From the NCBI RefSeq assembly GCF_019649055.1, contig NW_026570238.1, positions 310,001-374,000 on the forward strand: a stretch of DNA of 64,000 bases, in the 5' to 3' direction. Under the pieces are notes generated by a model that did not search any database, had not been told where the DNA came from, and was given only the letters and a program-made list of their open reading frames with translations. Every line of letters starts with the position of its first letter. Positions within the stretch are counted from its first letter, which is position 1. Below are positions 1-11,749 of the stretch, piece after piece. The position numbers were made by a program, and so were the translations under genes. Origin of the DNA: Paramacrobiotus metropolitanus (Eukaryota > Tardigrada > Eutardigrada > Parachela > Macrobiotidae).

Positions 1-970
1 CTGCCTCCAGGGTCCTCTGGGCAGTGAATCTTCGGATTTTGAATTCTGTGAATTAAGATCGTACAAATTACAAATAACGCGAGAACGCAAGAAAAGTCCG
101 CGTTACGCATTTTTCATACTTTGTTAATTATGAAGTGTTATGAACAATCACCATCAGAAATTCAGAATCATCGGCTGCTGCTTTCTTATCGAGCTCATTA
201 CTGTTTAGTAAGCGGAGCTATAATTAATAATTTTGTCCAACATTTTTAAGGACAAGAAAAACTGGTTTTTCAAAAACAAGCAAGCACGTAAGTGAAAGAC
301 AGCAGTTGTAGGCTTATTTAATAAATTTTTAATTTCAGCAACAACTTGTAGATTTCAGCAACAACTTGTACAGATAGCTACATAAATTAAAAATTCATTA
401 AAATATAAGCAATAAACATTAGACAGTAGACACTCTGATCTGCGTGGCATGGCTTGCCCACTCGCTTGCTTTGTTTCGAACGGCTTTCCAAAAACCAAAC
501 TGCTTCCTCTTTCGAGTCCGAGCAAGCCAAATCGCTCCCATGATTCAAGACGGCATCTATTCAAGAGCCGTATTGAAGATTTTCTTACGTTTAAGATTAC
601 GAGTGGTGAATTAGGAAAAAGTCCCAAGAACTTTTATTTTATCGCTAGCGGATAATTTTCCCGATTTTTCGCCATTGCATGCGTGTATTAATTTGCGATT
701 GTTATGACTGTTTGTCGTAGTGTTCGATAGTGGAGATTTGTTCCACCGTGATAATGTAGCGACGAACATCTCTGCTCGCAACGATATGTTAAGTGGATCG
801 TGTAATCACTAAGTCCATTGTATTTTCCAGTCCTTGGTCCGTGCACCAATCTGAACCTGTCCACCGATTGCGATTACGAAAAGTGCTTAGAGCAGAACTG
901 GATGGGTGATTCGTGAAGCGCTTGTGTCCGATATTACGGGTCTAAATACTGATGATCGTACTGGTACAGG
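1..970. other. Upstream intergenic stretch, no gene seen
   Basis: AT-rich DNA with short open frames on both strands (for example 355-627 minus and 449-655 plus) that overlap each other and resemble no family I know. A short direct duplication, gatttcagcaacaacttgta-like, lies at about 336-370. The last 150-250 bases probably hold the promoter and 5' UTR of the PIAS gene, but I see no clear TATA box. Confidence 0.5.
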
Positions 971-3255
971 ATGTCTTCTATGGCACAAGCTTATCGTCGC
1001 TTAGCCAGTGGTGCTGGCAGAGCTTCTCCGCGTAAACGACAGCCCGCTCCGAGACAGCCTCGAGCTCCACAGCCTGCAAGGGGTCGCCGGCGACGCAGAG
1101 AAGAGCGTTACGATTCTTCGCCCGATCTATCCGGGAGTGATGACGAAGCTACGGGCAGGCGACGCAGAAAGCGGCCTGTGCGACAGCGAGGAGCCGTGCT
1201 TCCGCCACCTGCACCCCCTCCTGCTCCGCTGGCAGCGGAAGAATCCGATGCAGGCTCGTCAGATGACGATGTGGACGAGGGGCCGAATTTCGCTAATTTT
1301 ATCGCTCAGCCCGCAAATCTACTGTTGAATCCGATCGCCGACAATCCCACCGCAGATGGTGGGGCTGTTCCAGAAGCAGCAGCTGCTGCAGGGCCCCCGC
1401 TAGTCCAGAGAAATGGAGAACAAAATCTCGATAATAACGAACAAGCTTTGAATGTGAATGCGCCTTCAGTTAAAGTTGAAATACCGAGGCCTGCCGTTCA
1501 AACACGGATATTACAACCCACAAATATCGAAAGACCAGCGCAGGAGCGGATTTTTGCTGTGGATGGTAAACTGGAAGTGCGGTTGAATGAACCCACGTTA
1601 TCCGTACTGGAAATTCCCACCGCGATGAAAGATCCGCCATTTTATCGGATATCGACGCAACTCATAGGATGCCATAATATTTGTAAGTTTGAAGTTGTTT
1701 TTCATTCTGTCTTGGCCCCATAGTCTGACTTCATTATAATTGTGACTACGCACAGATATGCTTTACAGTGGTGTAAGCCTACGTTTTGTTGTCGATAACG
1801 ATAACTGGTTGCTTTTAAACATCGTTTTAGTGGGGTTCTTTGTAGTTACGTTAGTGAAATTTAAAGTGCGATTTAATTAGAAGTTATTGCATCATGCTTT
1901 TCGCAGCACGAGATCCTACCCTGACTTCGCGTGGGGTTAACCGGAGTGTTTTGTTGTCCTTTGTTTGCGGTCCGCAAGAAGCTATGATGAACGAACGCGC
2001 TTGCATATTGCTACGGTTTTGCGCGGTGCCTTCTGAACGAGCCGCTCCTGATCATCACCCACCAAATCTAACAGTTCTCCTGAATGAAACTGAAATTGTC
2101 AAACCGGTAAGCCGTAAGCGCGGTCGTTTTTATATTGCTGGATGGAACGCATTTTTTTTATTATTGACGAAACTGCGAATTGTTAATTTCATGTTTTGCA
2201 CAGAAAACCATTAATTATGGTGTCATAAAGCGTAAGCCCTGGTATCCACCTGTGGAGATTGCGAAAACGCTACTGCGCACGGGAAGTGTTCACCAGTCTC
2301 TTACCATATCATGGACTGTGGAAGGAAATACGAAGTCTTTCCCTTCAACAGACCAGGTGAAGTTCTGTTAAGCTAGTTCATGGAATTGTGCATTGAGTTA
2401 TTCGAAGTTCAACTTATAAAAGGTCTACTTGTGAGAATAAATGATTATGCTTCAATTTTATTGCAGGAATTTTTTGTTTTCGTTCAAACAGCGGAGCGAA
2501 AAACATTGGATATGGTGATGCAGGAAATAGGGAATAGAAGGATTCCGCTTGGTTATGGCGTTGCAAAAGGTTAGCAGCTTTACGGCTGACAGGGACTGTA
2601 GTAATATAATATTGTAAAAAACACGCGTTTTTAAAAAAAGAATTGAACATTACCGTGAAAATTTTGCAGTTGTCTTTACGTAAATTACATTGAGTAATTA
2701 TTATTAGTGTATAATCAAATGAATGACGACGACGGGGACGTAGCGGGAGATTACCGAACTGTGAGTTTCATATGCCCGGTCTCGCGACAGCGTATCAGTG
2801 TTCCAGTTAGAGGGAAAAACTGCAATCATTTGGAATGCTTCGATGCACAGAAGTTCCTGGAACTGAATTCTGGGACTAATGCTAAATTTATCTGTCCAAA
2901 ATGCAACAGTTGCATTCCTCCGGAAAGCTTGGTTGTCGATGGGTGAGTATCTGTGTAGTATTAACGGTGTTTCCAAGTCTGTACTTTTGAATGTCTCAAT
3001 ACACGTTTCTGTTACCAGATTCACCGAAGAAATGCTGAGGTTTACGCCCCAGCAGTCCCTTGAAATTATTGCGCAGAACGGAAATGTAAAAATTCGTGAG
3101 AAACCAGCTGTTGCTCCTGCAATCACCATTGGTAAGTGCATCGTATGTAATAATTCTGCATAATATTATACTCTCTGAAGTCAGAACAGTGTCCACAGGG
3201 ATTTCATTTTGTAGATCTAAACACCCAAAGAGATTCGATTATACTTTTGGATTAG
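971..3255 (+). CDS. PIAS: PIAS-family SUMO E3 ligase
   Basis: SUMO E3 ligase of the Siz/PIAS family, expected in the nucleus, where it brings SUMO-charged UBC9 to its substrates. Exons join in frame: 971-1682, 1907-2106, 2204-2356, 2467-2569, 2708-2942, 3019-3131 and 3215-3255 (stop). The first exon codes a basic, Pro/Arg-rich and acidic low-complexity N terminus. Exons 2-4 give a PINIT domain (LLRFCAV, HHPPNLTVLLN, LTISWTVEG, FFVFVQTAE). Exon 5 gives the SP-RING, with CPVSRQRI, CNHLECFD, FICPKCN and PESLVVDG supplying the Cys/His ligands. The last residues, DSIILLD, resemble a SUMO-interacting motif. No SAP domain is visible. The family call is firm. The start is the first ATG of the long first exon and is less certain. 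Confidence 0.9.
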
Positions 3256-3877
3256 AGTTCGATTTTTTCTGGGGAGTCTTTGTGAATATGGATACTGGTG
3301 TTATAACTGATGGCGCTGTTCTTTTGCCGTTTGAAATAAGTTTCGCCGTTTATGGTAAAATAACCAACACTCCACGAGTGTGCGGTTGTTATCTTGCTGT
3401 TCTTAGCTTTCATACTTTTCGGTTCGTGGTTCACTTTTTCTGAGAGCGGAAACTTTATTTTGCCTAAAGTATAATATCCTCATTTGGGATAACTGAAAGG
3501 GTGTGCATATAAGTTTACCAACTTAACTGCATGGAATATGGATCACGGAAAATAAAATGTGTTTTCGCAGCAGCCACAATACTTAACTTAAACTGTCACA
3601 AGTTCATTCAAATCAGTTTTGGTGACGAATTTGGTCACCAAACCTATTCATCAGTAGCACTAGCCGCGAATTGCTTATTATTAGTCGTTGAACGGTGTAG
3701 AGTCAAAGACGTCTTTACTGTTCAAGCTGATGAGTTGATTTTTTGCAACTCTTATATGTAATTATGTACGCTGTGGTTGTTGCTGCCGGTTGGAAAAGCA
3801 AACGAAAGGTTGTTATGGAAGTCATACGTATATAACCGTTCAATGCTGAAAAATTTCATACAGTAGTGGCAACGTTT

Positions 3878-3949
3878 GGGCTATTAGCTCAGTGGTAGAG
3901 CGCTCGCTTTGCATGCGAGATGCCGAGGGTTCGATCCCCTCATAGTCCA
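3878..3949 (+). tRNA. tRNA-Ala (anticodon TGC)
   Basis: A 72-base cloverleaf. The acceptor stem GGGCTAT pairs with ATAGTCC with one G-T pair and discriminator A at 3949. The D arm is TAGCTCAGTGGTAGAG (A box), the anticodon stem CTCGC/GCGAG encloses loop TTTGCAT with anticodon TGC at 3910-3912, and the T arm holds GGTTCGATCCC (B box). There is no intron and CCA is not encoded. A T-rich run follows at 3950. Confidence 0.95.
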
Positions 3950-4266
3950 GTTTTTATACATTGTTTAACTGAATTTTTGTTCTTGAGAATACCCGATATG
4001 CGGTCAACTGTCAAAAATTCCACAGTTGTTAAGTTAATAATATCCAGATTAGAGTTCCGTAATTATATAGTGAGGTGGTTCTGCAAAATTCAGGCAGGAT
4101 TTAGAATCAAGGTACAGCTAACAAAGTACTGTAGCATTGCAAAACCCAAAACCGAACCCAGGATGGGGCTAGTTTCTAAAGCGGGGAATCTCACTAATTG
4201 ATACAGTGCGCTACGGTATACATACCCATTTGGATGTATTGTATATTTAACAGTACTTACTTATTG

Positions 4267-4271
4267 GCAGT
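4267..4271. repeat. Left target-site duplication GCAGT
   Basis: The five bases GCAGT directly before the left inverted repeat recur directly after the right inverted repeat (12694-12698). A perfect 5 bp duplication marks the insertion boundary of the transposon. Confidence 0.8.
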
Positions 4272-4346
4272 TGTAGCGGTCTCATTAGCAGCACAGCGAA
4301 ATTAGCAGCAGGCTTGTTTCCATTGGTGCTGCTAAGTTAATGGGGT
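4272..4346 (+). repeat. Left terminal inverted repeat
   Basis: The first 21 bases match the reverse complement of 12673-12693 exactly. Similarity then continues with gaps to about 75 bases (shared ATTAGCAGCA, CATTGGTGCTG and AATGGG blocks). ATTAGCAGC is repeated within the repeat, and a relative AATTAGCAACAGCAGCG lies at about 4386, as expected for subterminal transposase sites. Confidence 0.85.
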
Positions 4347-5124
4347 TGGAATTGCTGTCAGTCACCAAGCAGCGTCCAAGTTGCAAATTAGCAACAGCAG
4401 CGCCGCCGTACCCTGCATTGTGTTTCAACTCTAATCGTATTCGCTCACTTTCATGCTTTCTGCATTAATTATAGTTTTTAATTTCAAAGAATTTTTAGCG
4501 AATTATTCAAATACTCTTGTGAAATTTGAAATTCATCTTTCAAACGTTCTTTTCTGAGCTGGATGCGTCGTGCCGCAGGTGTTGTCCGTATATTATCGTG
4601 AGCCTTGGTAGGTCTCCTTTGATCTTTTCGTGACAGTGCATTATTTCTCTGCCGATTCACGAGCCTGAGCATTCAAAGTTCTTTCCACTACCATGCTTCC
4701 ATGCTTCGCTACGGGCGAGCTCATTCCTTCCCTCATACTAAATAATGCCCCATGATTGCAGTGTCTGAAAGCTAGGATCGTCAAGACTGCGGAGATCTGC
4801 GGTGACGAGCAGCGGTTCCACCAACTCGTCAGGCTGTCCCCAGCTCTGTCCAGACGGATTAACGAACAGGTTTGTGCATTACGTTTCTGGATTCTATGCG
4901 CACACACACAGCTGAAAACTCGTGCAAACTGGCTATCTAAGACAATTTTTTTGAGAAGGTGTTGACATAAGGACAATAAACTTCACTTCACTTCACTTCA
5001 CTTCACATATCACGGGCAAGGTGTTCTGAAGCGTGGTCGACAGCACGCCTAGCGTTGGCCCTTTAAAGACGTGAAGAATTTTATCTGCTAAAAGAGCCTG
5101 GAGAACCGCTAACCCTGTATCATA
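4347..5124. other. Element leader region with a possible retroposon tail and a CTTCA microsatellite
   Basis: No convincing gene. Bases 4981-5006 are five perfect CTTCA units plus one C, directly after ACAATAAA. An AATAAA followed by short tandem units resembles the 3' end of a non-LTR retroposon, so the segment from about 4750 may be a small retroposon fragment. The open frames here show no recognisable protein. Confidence 0.4.
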
Positions 5125-7678
5125 ATGGCGCTATCATCTGATCAGGTAAGAAACAGTTGCAAATTCTTCGTTATCCAGCTTTCGAAGCGCAAGTTGTTCT
5201 TTGCAGTCTAGTGGAGCGGTTGGAACTTCAGGAGATGAGTCATCAGGCGGAATCCACGAGAAGCTTGCCCTGGAAAGCGAAGAAGTTCTGAGTATGTTGC
5301 GCATCAAGCTAATGATTATGTGAAATACTGGTTGTTTGATCTCAAGATCACATTGCTAGTCTGATTCCACCTGTTTTGTAGTAAGAGAAGCTTCGTTGCC
5401 GCTGCATAATCTCTTCAACGCTGTTAAGGGAAAGCACCGAATTCGGATTATAAATCCACTGCACTTGGAATCTTTCAAGGAAACTTTTCGCGATAAAGCT
5501 CCGTCTTCGCAGTCCATCTTTTTAACGGGAATCATTGACGCGCAGCCCGATGGAACTTTGGACAAGGACATTATACAAGCAGTCAAAGAGAATCGCATTC
5601 CCGTGTATATTATTGACGGTAATGTTTGTGTCAGCCCTGGCAATAATAAAATCAGAATTCAACAATTGTTATAGGTAACCACCGTTTGCGCGCCTTGAAA
5701 GAACTTGCTGAAGAAAAGGATTCGACGTGGTCAGAACAAAGCGAAGTACTTGTGAAAGTGTACAAGCCTTTGTCAAAATATGCCGGCATGCGTCTAGCGC
5801 GGCAAAAGGCAGAATCTGTCAATAACCAGCGCCAAGAGACTATATGGGACCTCTGCCGCTTGTTTCGGGATATTTGTTTTATGCACCAGGAAGATATTGG
5901 CGATGAATCTGTAGAAGTGAATAATGATAAATCGGTCGTCATTAACTGCAATCGAAAAATTGCTGCCGTTACGTCGATTCAGGTGAGAAAGAGATTTTCC
6001 GTTTGATCTTGGGATCAAAACGCCGTTAACGAGTATTTATTTATCAAAATTTACCATAGTTGCATATCTGATCCTGGGATCAAACTGTATAATCGCCCGG
6101 GTTTCATCCTTTTGCAGAATGTGAGTGCATCGCATCGGTATTTCTTGAATGTGCCAGACTTCCAGCTGATACGTGGGCCGTTGTGGAAGAATTCATGACT
6201 GCCGTGGAAAGCGGAGACGGTTTTGCTGACGTTCCTTTGAAACAGACAAGAGCGAAAAGTTAAGGTCGAGGGAAAAGTACGTGAAGCTAAGCACCGTGGA
6301 ATTGTTTTAAAGATATCAAGACCGTTTTGAAAACCGACGAAGTCATTAAAAAAGTTTTGAAAGAAGCAATCGCTCAAAGGAGTTATGCCCCAGTAACGGC
6401 GTTAAAACAAGCAGGTATGAATTTCTGAATTTTGTTGCGCTGTACATGCTTAAGTACTATATTGCGTGTTCAGCCAAAGCAAAAGCTACCGCTACAAAGG
6501 CGACGACATCAACTACCGCTGGAACCAAACGGCCGGTCTCGTCTCCTCGTCCCGAGCCAAGAAAGTCAAAACTGCTAGTGCCGATGGATCAGCTGCGCCG
6601 GTTGACGTCGTCGCAAAGATTTCTCCACCCAAGACTGACACTGTGGATTCTCGACCAGTAAGTCCTCTGAAGTTTCAAGCTTGGCACAATTGATCTTGAG
6701 ATCACATTTGATCCATAAAATAATAATATTTACTTTGCAACGTAACGTCAACATGTCTATCTGCAGAGCGACTTAGCTAAAGAACTGGAAACTGTCCGTA
6801 AAGAGAAGGAGGAAGCGCTGTCCAGTTTTGAGAAAGAACATGTACGCAATAAGCTAAAGCACCTTTTGTTCTGGAGCTGGTGTATATGCGTGTTTGTAGA
6901 TGTCCGCTAACAACCTCACTAAAGAACTGAAGAAAATGCGTGAGGCAAGAGATGAAGCGCTTTCAAACCTACAGAAGGAGAAGGTAATTTTAAATGCGAC
7001 ATCTAATCTTGAGATCACAGGCAGCTTTAATGCAAAACGCCAGATGTCAAGCGTTACTCGAGCTACAAACTGTTTTTGTAGACCGCTCTTGTCACCATAT
7101 CGGAAGAATTGGTGAACCTACGAAAAGAGAAAGAGGAAATGCTTGCAAAACTTCGGGCGATAGAGGTACGCATTAAACCATTGTTTCACATTCAACTCTA
7201 GATTTTATAAAGTAGTTAAAATTCAGACTGCTTAAGTTTGATCTTGAGATCACAAGAAATGTTATTTGAAGGCAAGCAGCGCTGGACAAAGTTCTCCAAC
7301 GCCGTCCGAGGGCAGTCGACTCCCATTCATGCGGCTCGAAAAACAGTTCGTAAGTATTTAGTCTTCAAACTTAATAAGTAATTAAGCGTAGTAACTGTAA
7401 TTGCCATTTAGGCTCATTCAATCGTGAGTTCCGTACGGCACATGTGCTTCCTGGATGGAAAACGTACCCTGTATCATGATGGTCAAATCGATCGCATTAC
7501 ACAGATGATCACCACCGATTCGTTCGGCATTTTGGAGAAAGGAAAACGAGACTACTCTAAACAGGAACGGGTTTCTCTTCACAAAAATGAGGTTTATTTT
7601 ATTGATAAAACCTGGTACAAGTACAAGTTGGGAATTGTCAGCATTGATATCGAAAAATTCAGTGAGATTCTCGAATAA
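5125..7678 (+). CDS. Transposon gene A: ParB/sulfiredoxin-like domain plus coiled-coil repeats
   Basis: Twelve or so exons from ATG 5125 to stop 7676-7678: 5125-5145, 5207-5291, 5382-5618, 5675-5982, about 6118-6414, 6474-6657, 6767-6841, 6900-6983, 7082-7165, 7272-7349 and 7412-7678. Exons 3-4 encode VKGKHRIRIIN, then IPVYIIDGNHRLRALKEL, which resembles the DGxxR core of ParB/Srx-fold domains. Exons 7-9 are phase-0 units of 25, 28 and 28 codons forming coiled coil (LAKELETVRKEKEEAL, LTKELKKMREARDEAL, ISEELVNLRKEKEEML). The C-terminal 88 residues (VRHMCFLDGKRTLYHDGQID onward) match nothing I know. The reading frame breaks near 6260 and 6308 and probably once in 6474-6657, so this copy may be defective. 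A DNA-binding or accessory role in transposition is a guess. Confidence 0.65.
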
Positions 7679-10600
7679 TGCGAGCAAATTGTTGATTTGA
7701 TGCCCTGTTAGCACTTTGTTCTTTAGTTTGAATTTTATATGTATATGCTAGACTTTCAATATTTTGTTGAGCTTTTTTATGTGAAACTTGAATGTATACT
7801 GTTGTCAGGTAAATTTTGTAGTAGCACATCCCGCTCACACTGTGCGGAATAAATCAACGATGGGTAATTACATACTGAAATCAGTTTTACGAAATGTGGT
7901 CTTTCATTGCCTGATTCTCTTTTGGGGAAAATATCCGGTATGAAATGATGATTGAAAATCTCTGGATAGTCGTCGTTTCGTTGACAGGGACTATGACGAC
8001 CACAAATGTTTCGCTCGATCGGGAGCAGGCGAAAACGATAACGCTTATTATGGAAGCTGTCAGCTTTGCCGAGGCCACAAACAAAAAAGCGGGCACGGAA
8101 ATCAAATTGTGCTGTGCTAGATGAAAACGATAATCCGCCCAAATTTAACGATTCTGTTTATGTAATGGCTACACCGGTTTACGGCAAAAAAGGTTTACTT
8201 GTGGGAAAGTAATTAATGCCTGAACCTATCATGATTTAAGCGCTGATTAATGATTATAAAATTAGTATAACAAATACGCGATAAATTGTTAGCTGATTTA
8301 TATTAATTTTATTATGCTTTTTAGGTGACCGCAACCGATGCGGACGAGAGGAAGAACCGCAACCGATGCGGACGAGCTTCGTCGTTTGAACAATCCCTAA
8401 GAGTTCGAAAATTCTCGTACTATTTGCAGTTTTGACAAATACAGAGTACTATCATCTAAGCTGTACTCCAAATCATGTAATGTTCTGATACCCTCGCTCA
8501 TATCAAGGCGTTTGTAGAACTTTTTTCTTGTGTTTTATGTCCGGATTGTTTTATTTACTTTATCCGGTACCTAAATCTAGTATGTCTAGAGGCACCTTAG
8601 TTAGAGGCACGTTAGTTAGACGCTGTATAGATTACAAGCCGTAATGATTTGCAGATATAACAGTGCTAAACGGTAGTGCAGTGGCTTTTAATAGAAAACT
8701 GAGATTTGCAATCATTGTCTGATCTCGAGATCAAAGTAGAGTTTAAATTCTTATCAAATTGGCACAAAGTACCACCGCGTCTAGCGCAGATTTTAAGTAA
8801 AAGGTCATCGCAGCAAGAATGAGTGCAGCCTGAAATACCACCAAGGCAGTCTAGACACGATCCTTTGTGATACATGTCACTTCCAGCTAAGTAGTTCTGA
8901 ATCTTGTAGCAGTCTCGTTTAGTCAAGCATTCCCATTTCTCAAGGCCACTCATCCAACACCCAATGTCCTTCTCCTGACGCATCTGATACAGCTCCTGCA
9001 GCGCCGCATCCAGAATGCTTGACCCCGGACAGTGTGTCTCTTTGTAATGCTCACCAGCAATCTTTTCTAGGAAACCAAAATACGTTTCAATTTCTAAAGT
9101 TGATGGCAAATCTTTAGGAATTACTTTCGACAGAAATCCGTTTTCTTTGAAATACTGTCGCATCTTGTCGGCAAAGTCTGGTATCAGTTTTTCGATTTCC
9201 TCTTTGGTTGGAGCAGTCTGGCATACGTCATCACGCACAGAATAAGCCAAAGTCGTTGAATCCGAAATATCTACATTGCTTTATGATTTTCTGCTAAAAG
9301 AAGCTCTTTCCCGTTGACATACATTTCTGTGAACATTTTTGCGTTTTCAGCAGTTCTGCATGGCGGATCTCTGTCGCCGTTCCCGTAATACTCAATCCTA
9401 AACCGACCCGGGAGTGTGCGTGAAGTTTCAGTTATTCTTACGACTTTTGAACGAATCCGTTCGCTGCTCTTAGGCTTCTTTCGAAACGTCGGCTTCCAAA
9501 GAAATATGTCACCTTTTCAATGGAGACTTTGCGAGATGCTACTGCGGGCTTGTAAACGTTGCGATAAAAACGCCGCTCCACACATTCCAGTATCGTATCT
9601 CTGACACAGGCCCGACGAAATGCAAGCGTTTCCAGCCCAGTTAAAGCATGGGAACGCACCGGCTCCGGTAGTTTTTCTAATCGGTCTAAATGGCTAGCAA
9701 TATTTTCATCGCAATCCTCTTCGTACTGCTCAACTTCTTCAATGGTTTGAAATTCTTCTTCTTCGTCAAAATTTTTTTCCGGAGTGAGGTTCCGTAGCAT
9801 GTCCAGTTGGTACTCGTTCGGCTCGATAGGGTCCAGTTCTAAGAGAAATAAAAACTTTATTTGATCTTGAGATCACATGATTGCGAGTTACATCAAAGCG
9901 TTAATCAAGGGTATTGCATATTATTAATTCTTATATTCACTACGTTTACCGATGCCAAATTCGTTTCCATCCGGTAATGAGGGATATCCTTTAAATGCTT
10001 CGAACGGTGTCATACCAATGGAATGGTGGTCAGTACAATTGAGGATCCGCTGAACTGTTGGAAGCAAGTAAGGCCACGCGATCGCTTGTAAAGCGGCATC
10101 CGTGTTAGCCATAAGATGAGCCAAAACACGTTTCACTTTTTGATTTAGCCGTTCAACTTGTCCCTAGTAAACAAAAATGAAATGGTTGAGGAACATAGAA
10201 CGCTACTACACGGCAAACCTGAGATTGTGGATGGTATGGTGCACCGTGAACAAAAACGGTTCCAGCAGGTTCTAACAACTCCTTAACGCGCTTATTGACA
10301 AATTCCTTTCCATTGTCGCTATGAAGCAGCTGTGGGCCGCCCTCATTTATAAAAAAAAGCTGCAAGGTTTTTCGCATTTCTTGGCCGGATTTAGATCGCA
10401 AAGGATACAAAAACAGTACCGCGTTAGACATTCCGTAACAGATAACACATAACGATACTCAGCATAGTTCAATCGCATCCCGGCATCAGAGTCCGGCGCC
10501 ATGTCGATCAAATCGATTTGCAGCCTTTCCATTATTTCATGAACTCGAATTATTTTTGGGACATACGGCAGGACTGGCTTAGCCTGGCGAGTAATTTGAC

Positions 10601-11749
10601 AGCCCTTGCAAATATCTTTTATAGAAGCCGCAACGGTCTTGGCGTAGGGGCAGTATATCTGTCGAAGCGACTGCTTTGCCAATACATTTTTGCGCTTTTT
10701 GGCGCACATGTCAGCGATGGAGAGAGATGGTTCCTCCATACGATTTCGAAAGCCTTGCGGAAGCGGCAGAACACTCTCTCCTGACATGGCTTGGTCTTGT
10801 ACAGCAAATTTCCCAGATCGTCATACCGAAACCTATAATTTTCTTCAGATAACTTTCCAAAGTAAAAAAACGTGATCGCGACCGCAGAAGATTTCGTTCC
10901 TCTAGTGAGAGTGCCTAAATTTCCAAAGTAGGTGTTAGTTTTGATCTTGAGATCACAACAAGAAATTACTGCTTACATCTTTATCTTTCAATCTTTTTGT
11001 AAGGCGCTCAATTTTTGATATTGTTGCGTCGCTGATAAAACCTCGGACGGAAAATTTTGAAGAGTCCAACTGACCTTGGAACAGATGCGTCACAATTCCA
11101 AAGACTCGTTCTTCTATAGCAATTTAACGTGAAAATCATACTGAAACTTTAACTTTAATTTTTTTTACCTTCTGCTGCGACGTCACCAGCATAACCAGAG
11201 CCTAAAAAGCAACAATTAAGAAAAAAACAATGATATTAAAAAATGCATTTTATAGACTATAGTTGACCTTTTGGCTCCATTATGTCGGCGGTATAAGAAT
11301 TCATCAATCCTTTCTTGAATAAAATCGTAGTAGATAAAGGTTTGCGTCGCTTTTCACAAGCAAAAACTTCCTCTGCTTGGTTTATGGTTTCCGGTACATC
11401 GACCACATCCTGATCATGTTCGGCAGTGCTATTTGTTGAAAGGAAGAGTGAGTGCTCTTGAAAGCGTACCATATTTGGAAAATCGCAGATGCACCACACT
11501 TCAACTTCAGTCAGTTGGGATTTATCTTTTGCTTCCAAAGAATCAAGGTATTCCAAAAGAATGCCGTTAGCGAAAAGGTCGAGTCGCACGGCAGAAAAAT
11601 GGTTGTTTTCCCAAAACAAACACCACGGCTTTTTTGCTTTATCGGTTCTACAGCGGACCCACACCGAATGATAGCCCTGTAAAAGATGCAATGTGAATAA
11701 CAGCAACGAAATCTTGTTATTGAGTTCCGTATTTGATCTTGAGATCAAA
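5335..11749. repeat. Ten dispersed copies of an 18 bp near-palindrome, all within introns
   Basis: The consensus is TTTGATCTTGAGATCAMA around the core TGATCTYRAGATCA. Copies lie at 5335-5352, 6002-6019, 6067-6084, 6689-6706, 7002-7019, 7237-7254, 8718-8735, 9860-9877, 10940-10957 and 11732-11749. Each lies in an intron of gene A or of the OTU-integrase gene, as judged from reading frames and GT/AG sites; the copy at 8718 is the least certain. I saw none in element exons, in the inverted repeats or in the rest of the window. The function is unknown. Binding by a protein of the element is one possibility. Confidence 0.85.
7925..8400 (+). pseudogene. Degenerate cadherin-repeat fragment inside the transposon
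   Basis: Plus-strand reading gives VSLDREQAKTITLIMEA, then in another frame CAVLDENDNPPKFNDSVYVM, then VTATDADE after a gap. LDRE, the DxNDNPPxF calcium-binding motif and the A-x-DAD motif are marks of cadherin ectodomain repeats. The frame changes between blocks near 8105-8115 and there are stops. The segment encoding VTATDADE is partly duplicated (accgcaaccgatgcggacga at about 8330 and again at about 8358). This looks like host gene sequence caught by the element, between its two convergent genes. Confidence 0.6.

Noticed and set aside
4641-4976. Minus-strand frame of 111 codons in the transposon leader
   Set aside because: No recognisable motif, overlaps an equally open plus-strand frame and abuts the CTTCA microsatellite.
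4981-5006. CRISPR-like or satellite array
   Set aside because: Only five units of 5 bp; a simple microsatellite.
7777-8142. Minus-strand frame of 121 codons
   Set aside because: It is the antisense of the cadherin-like fragment, whose plus-strand reading carries recognisable motifs.
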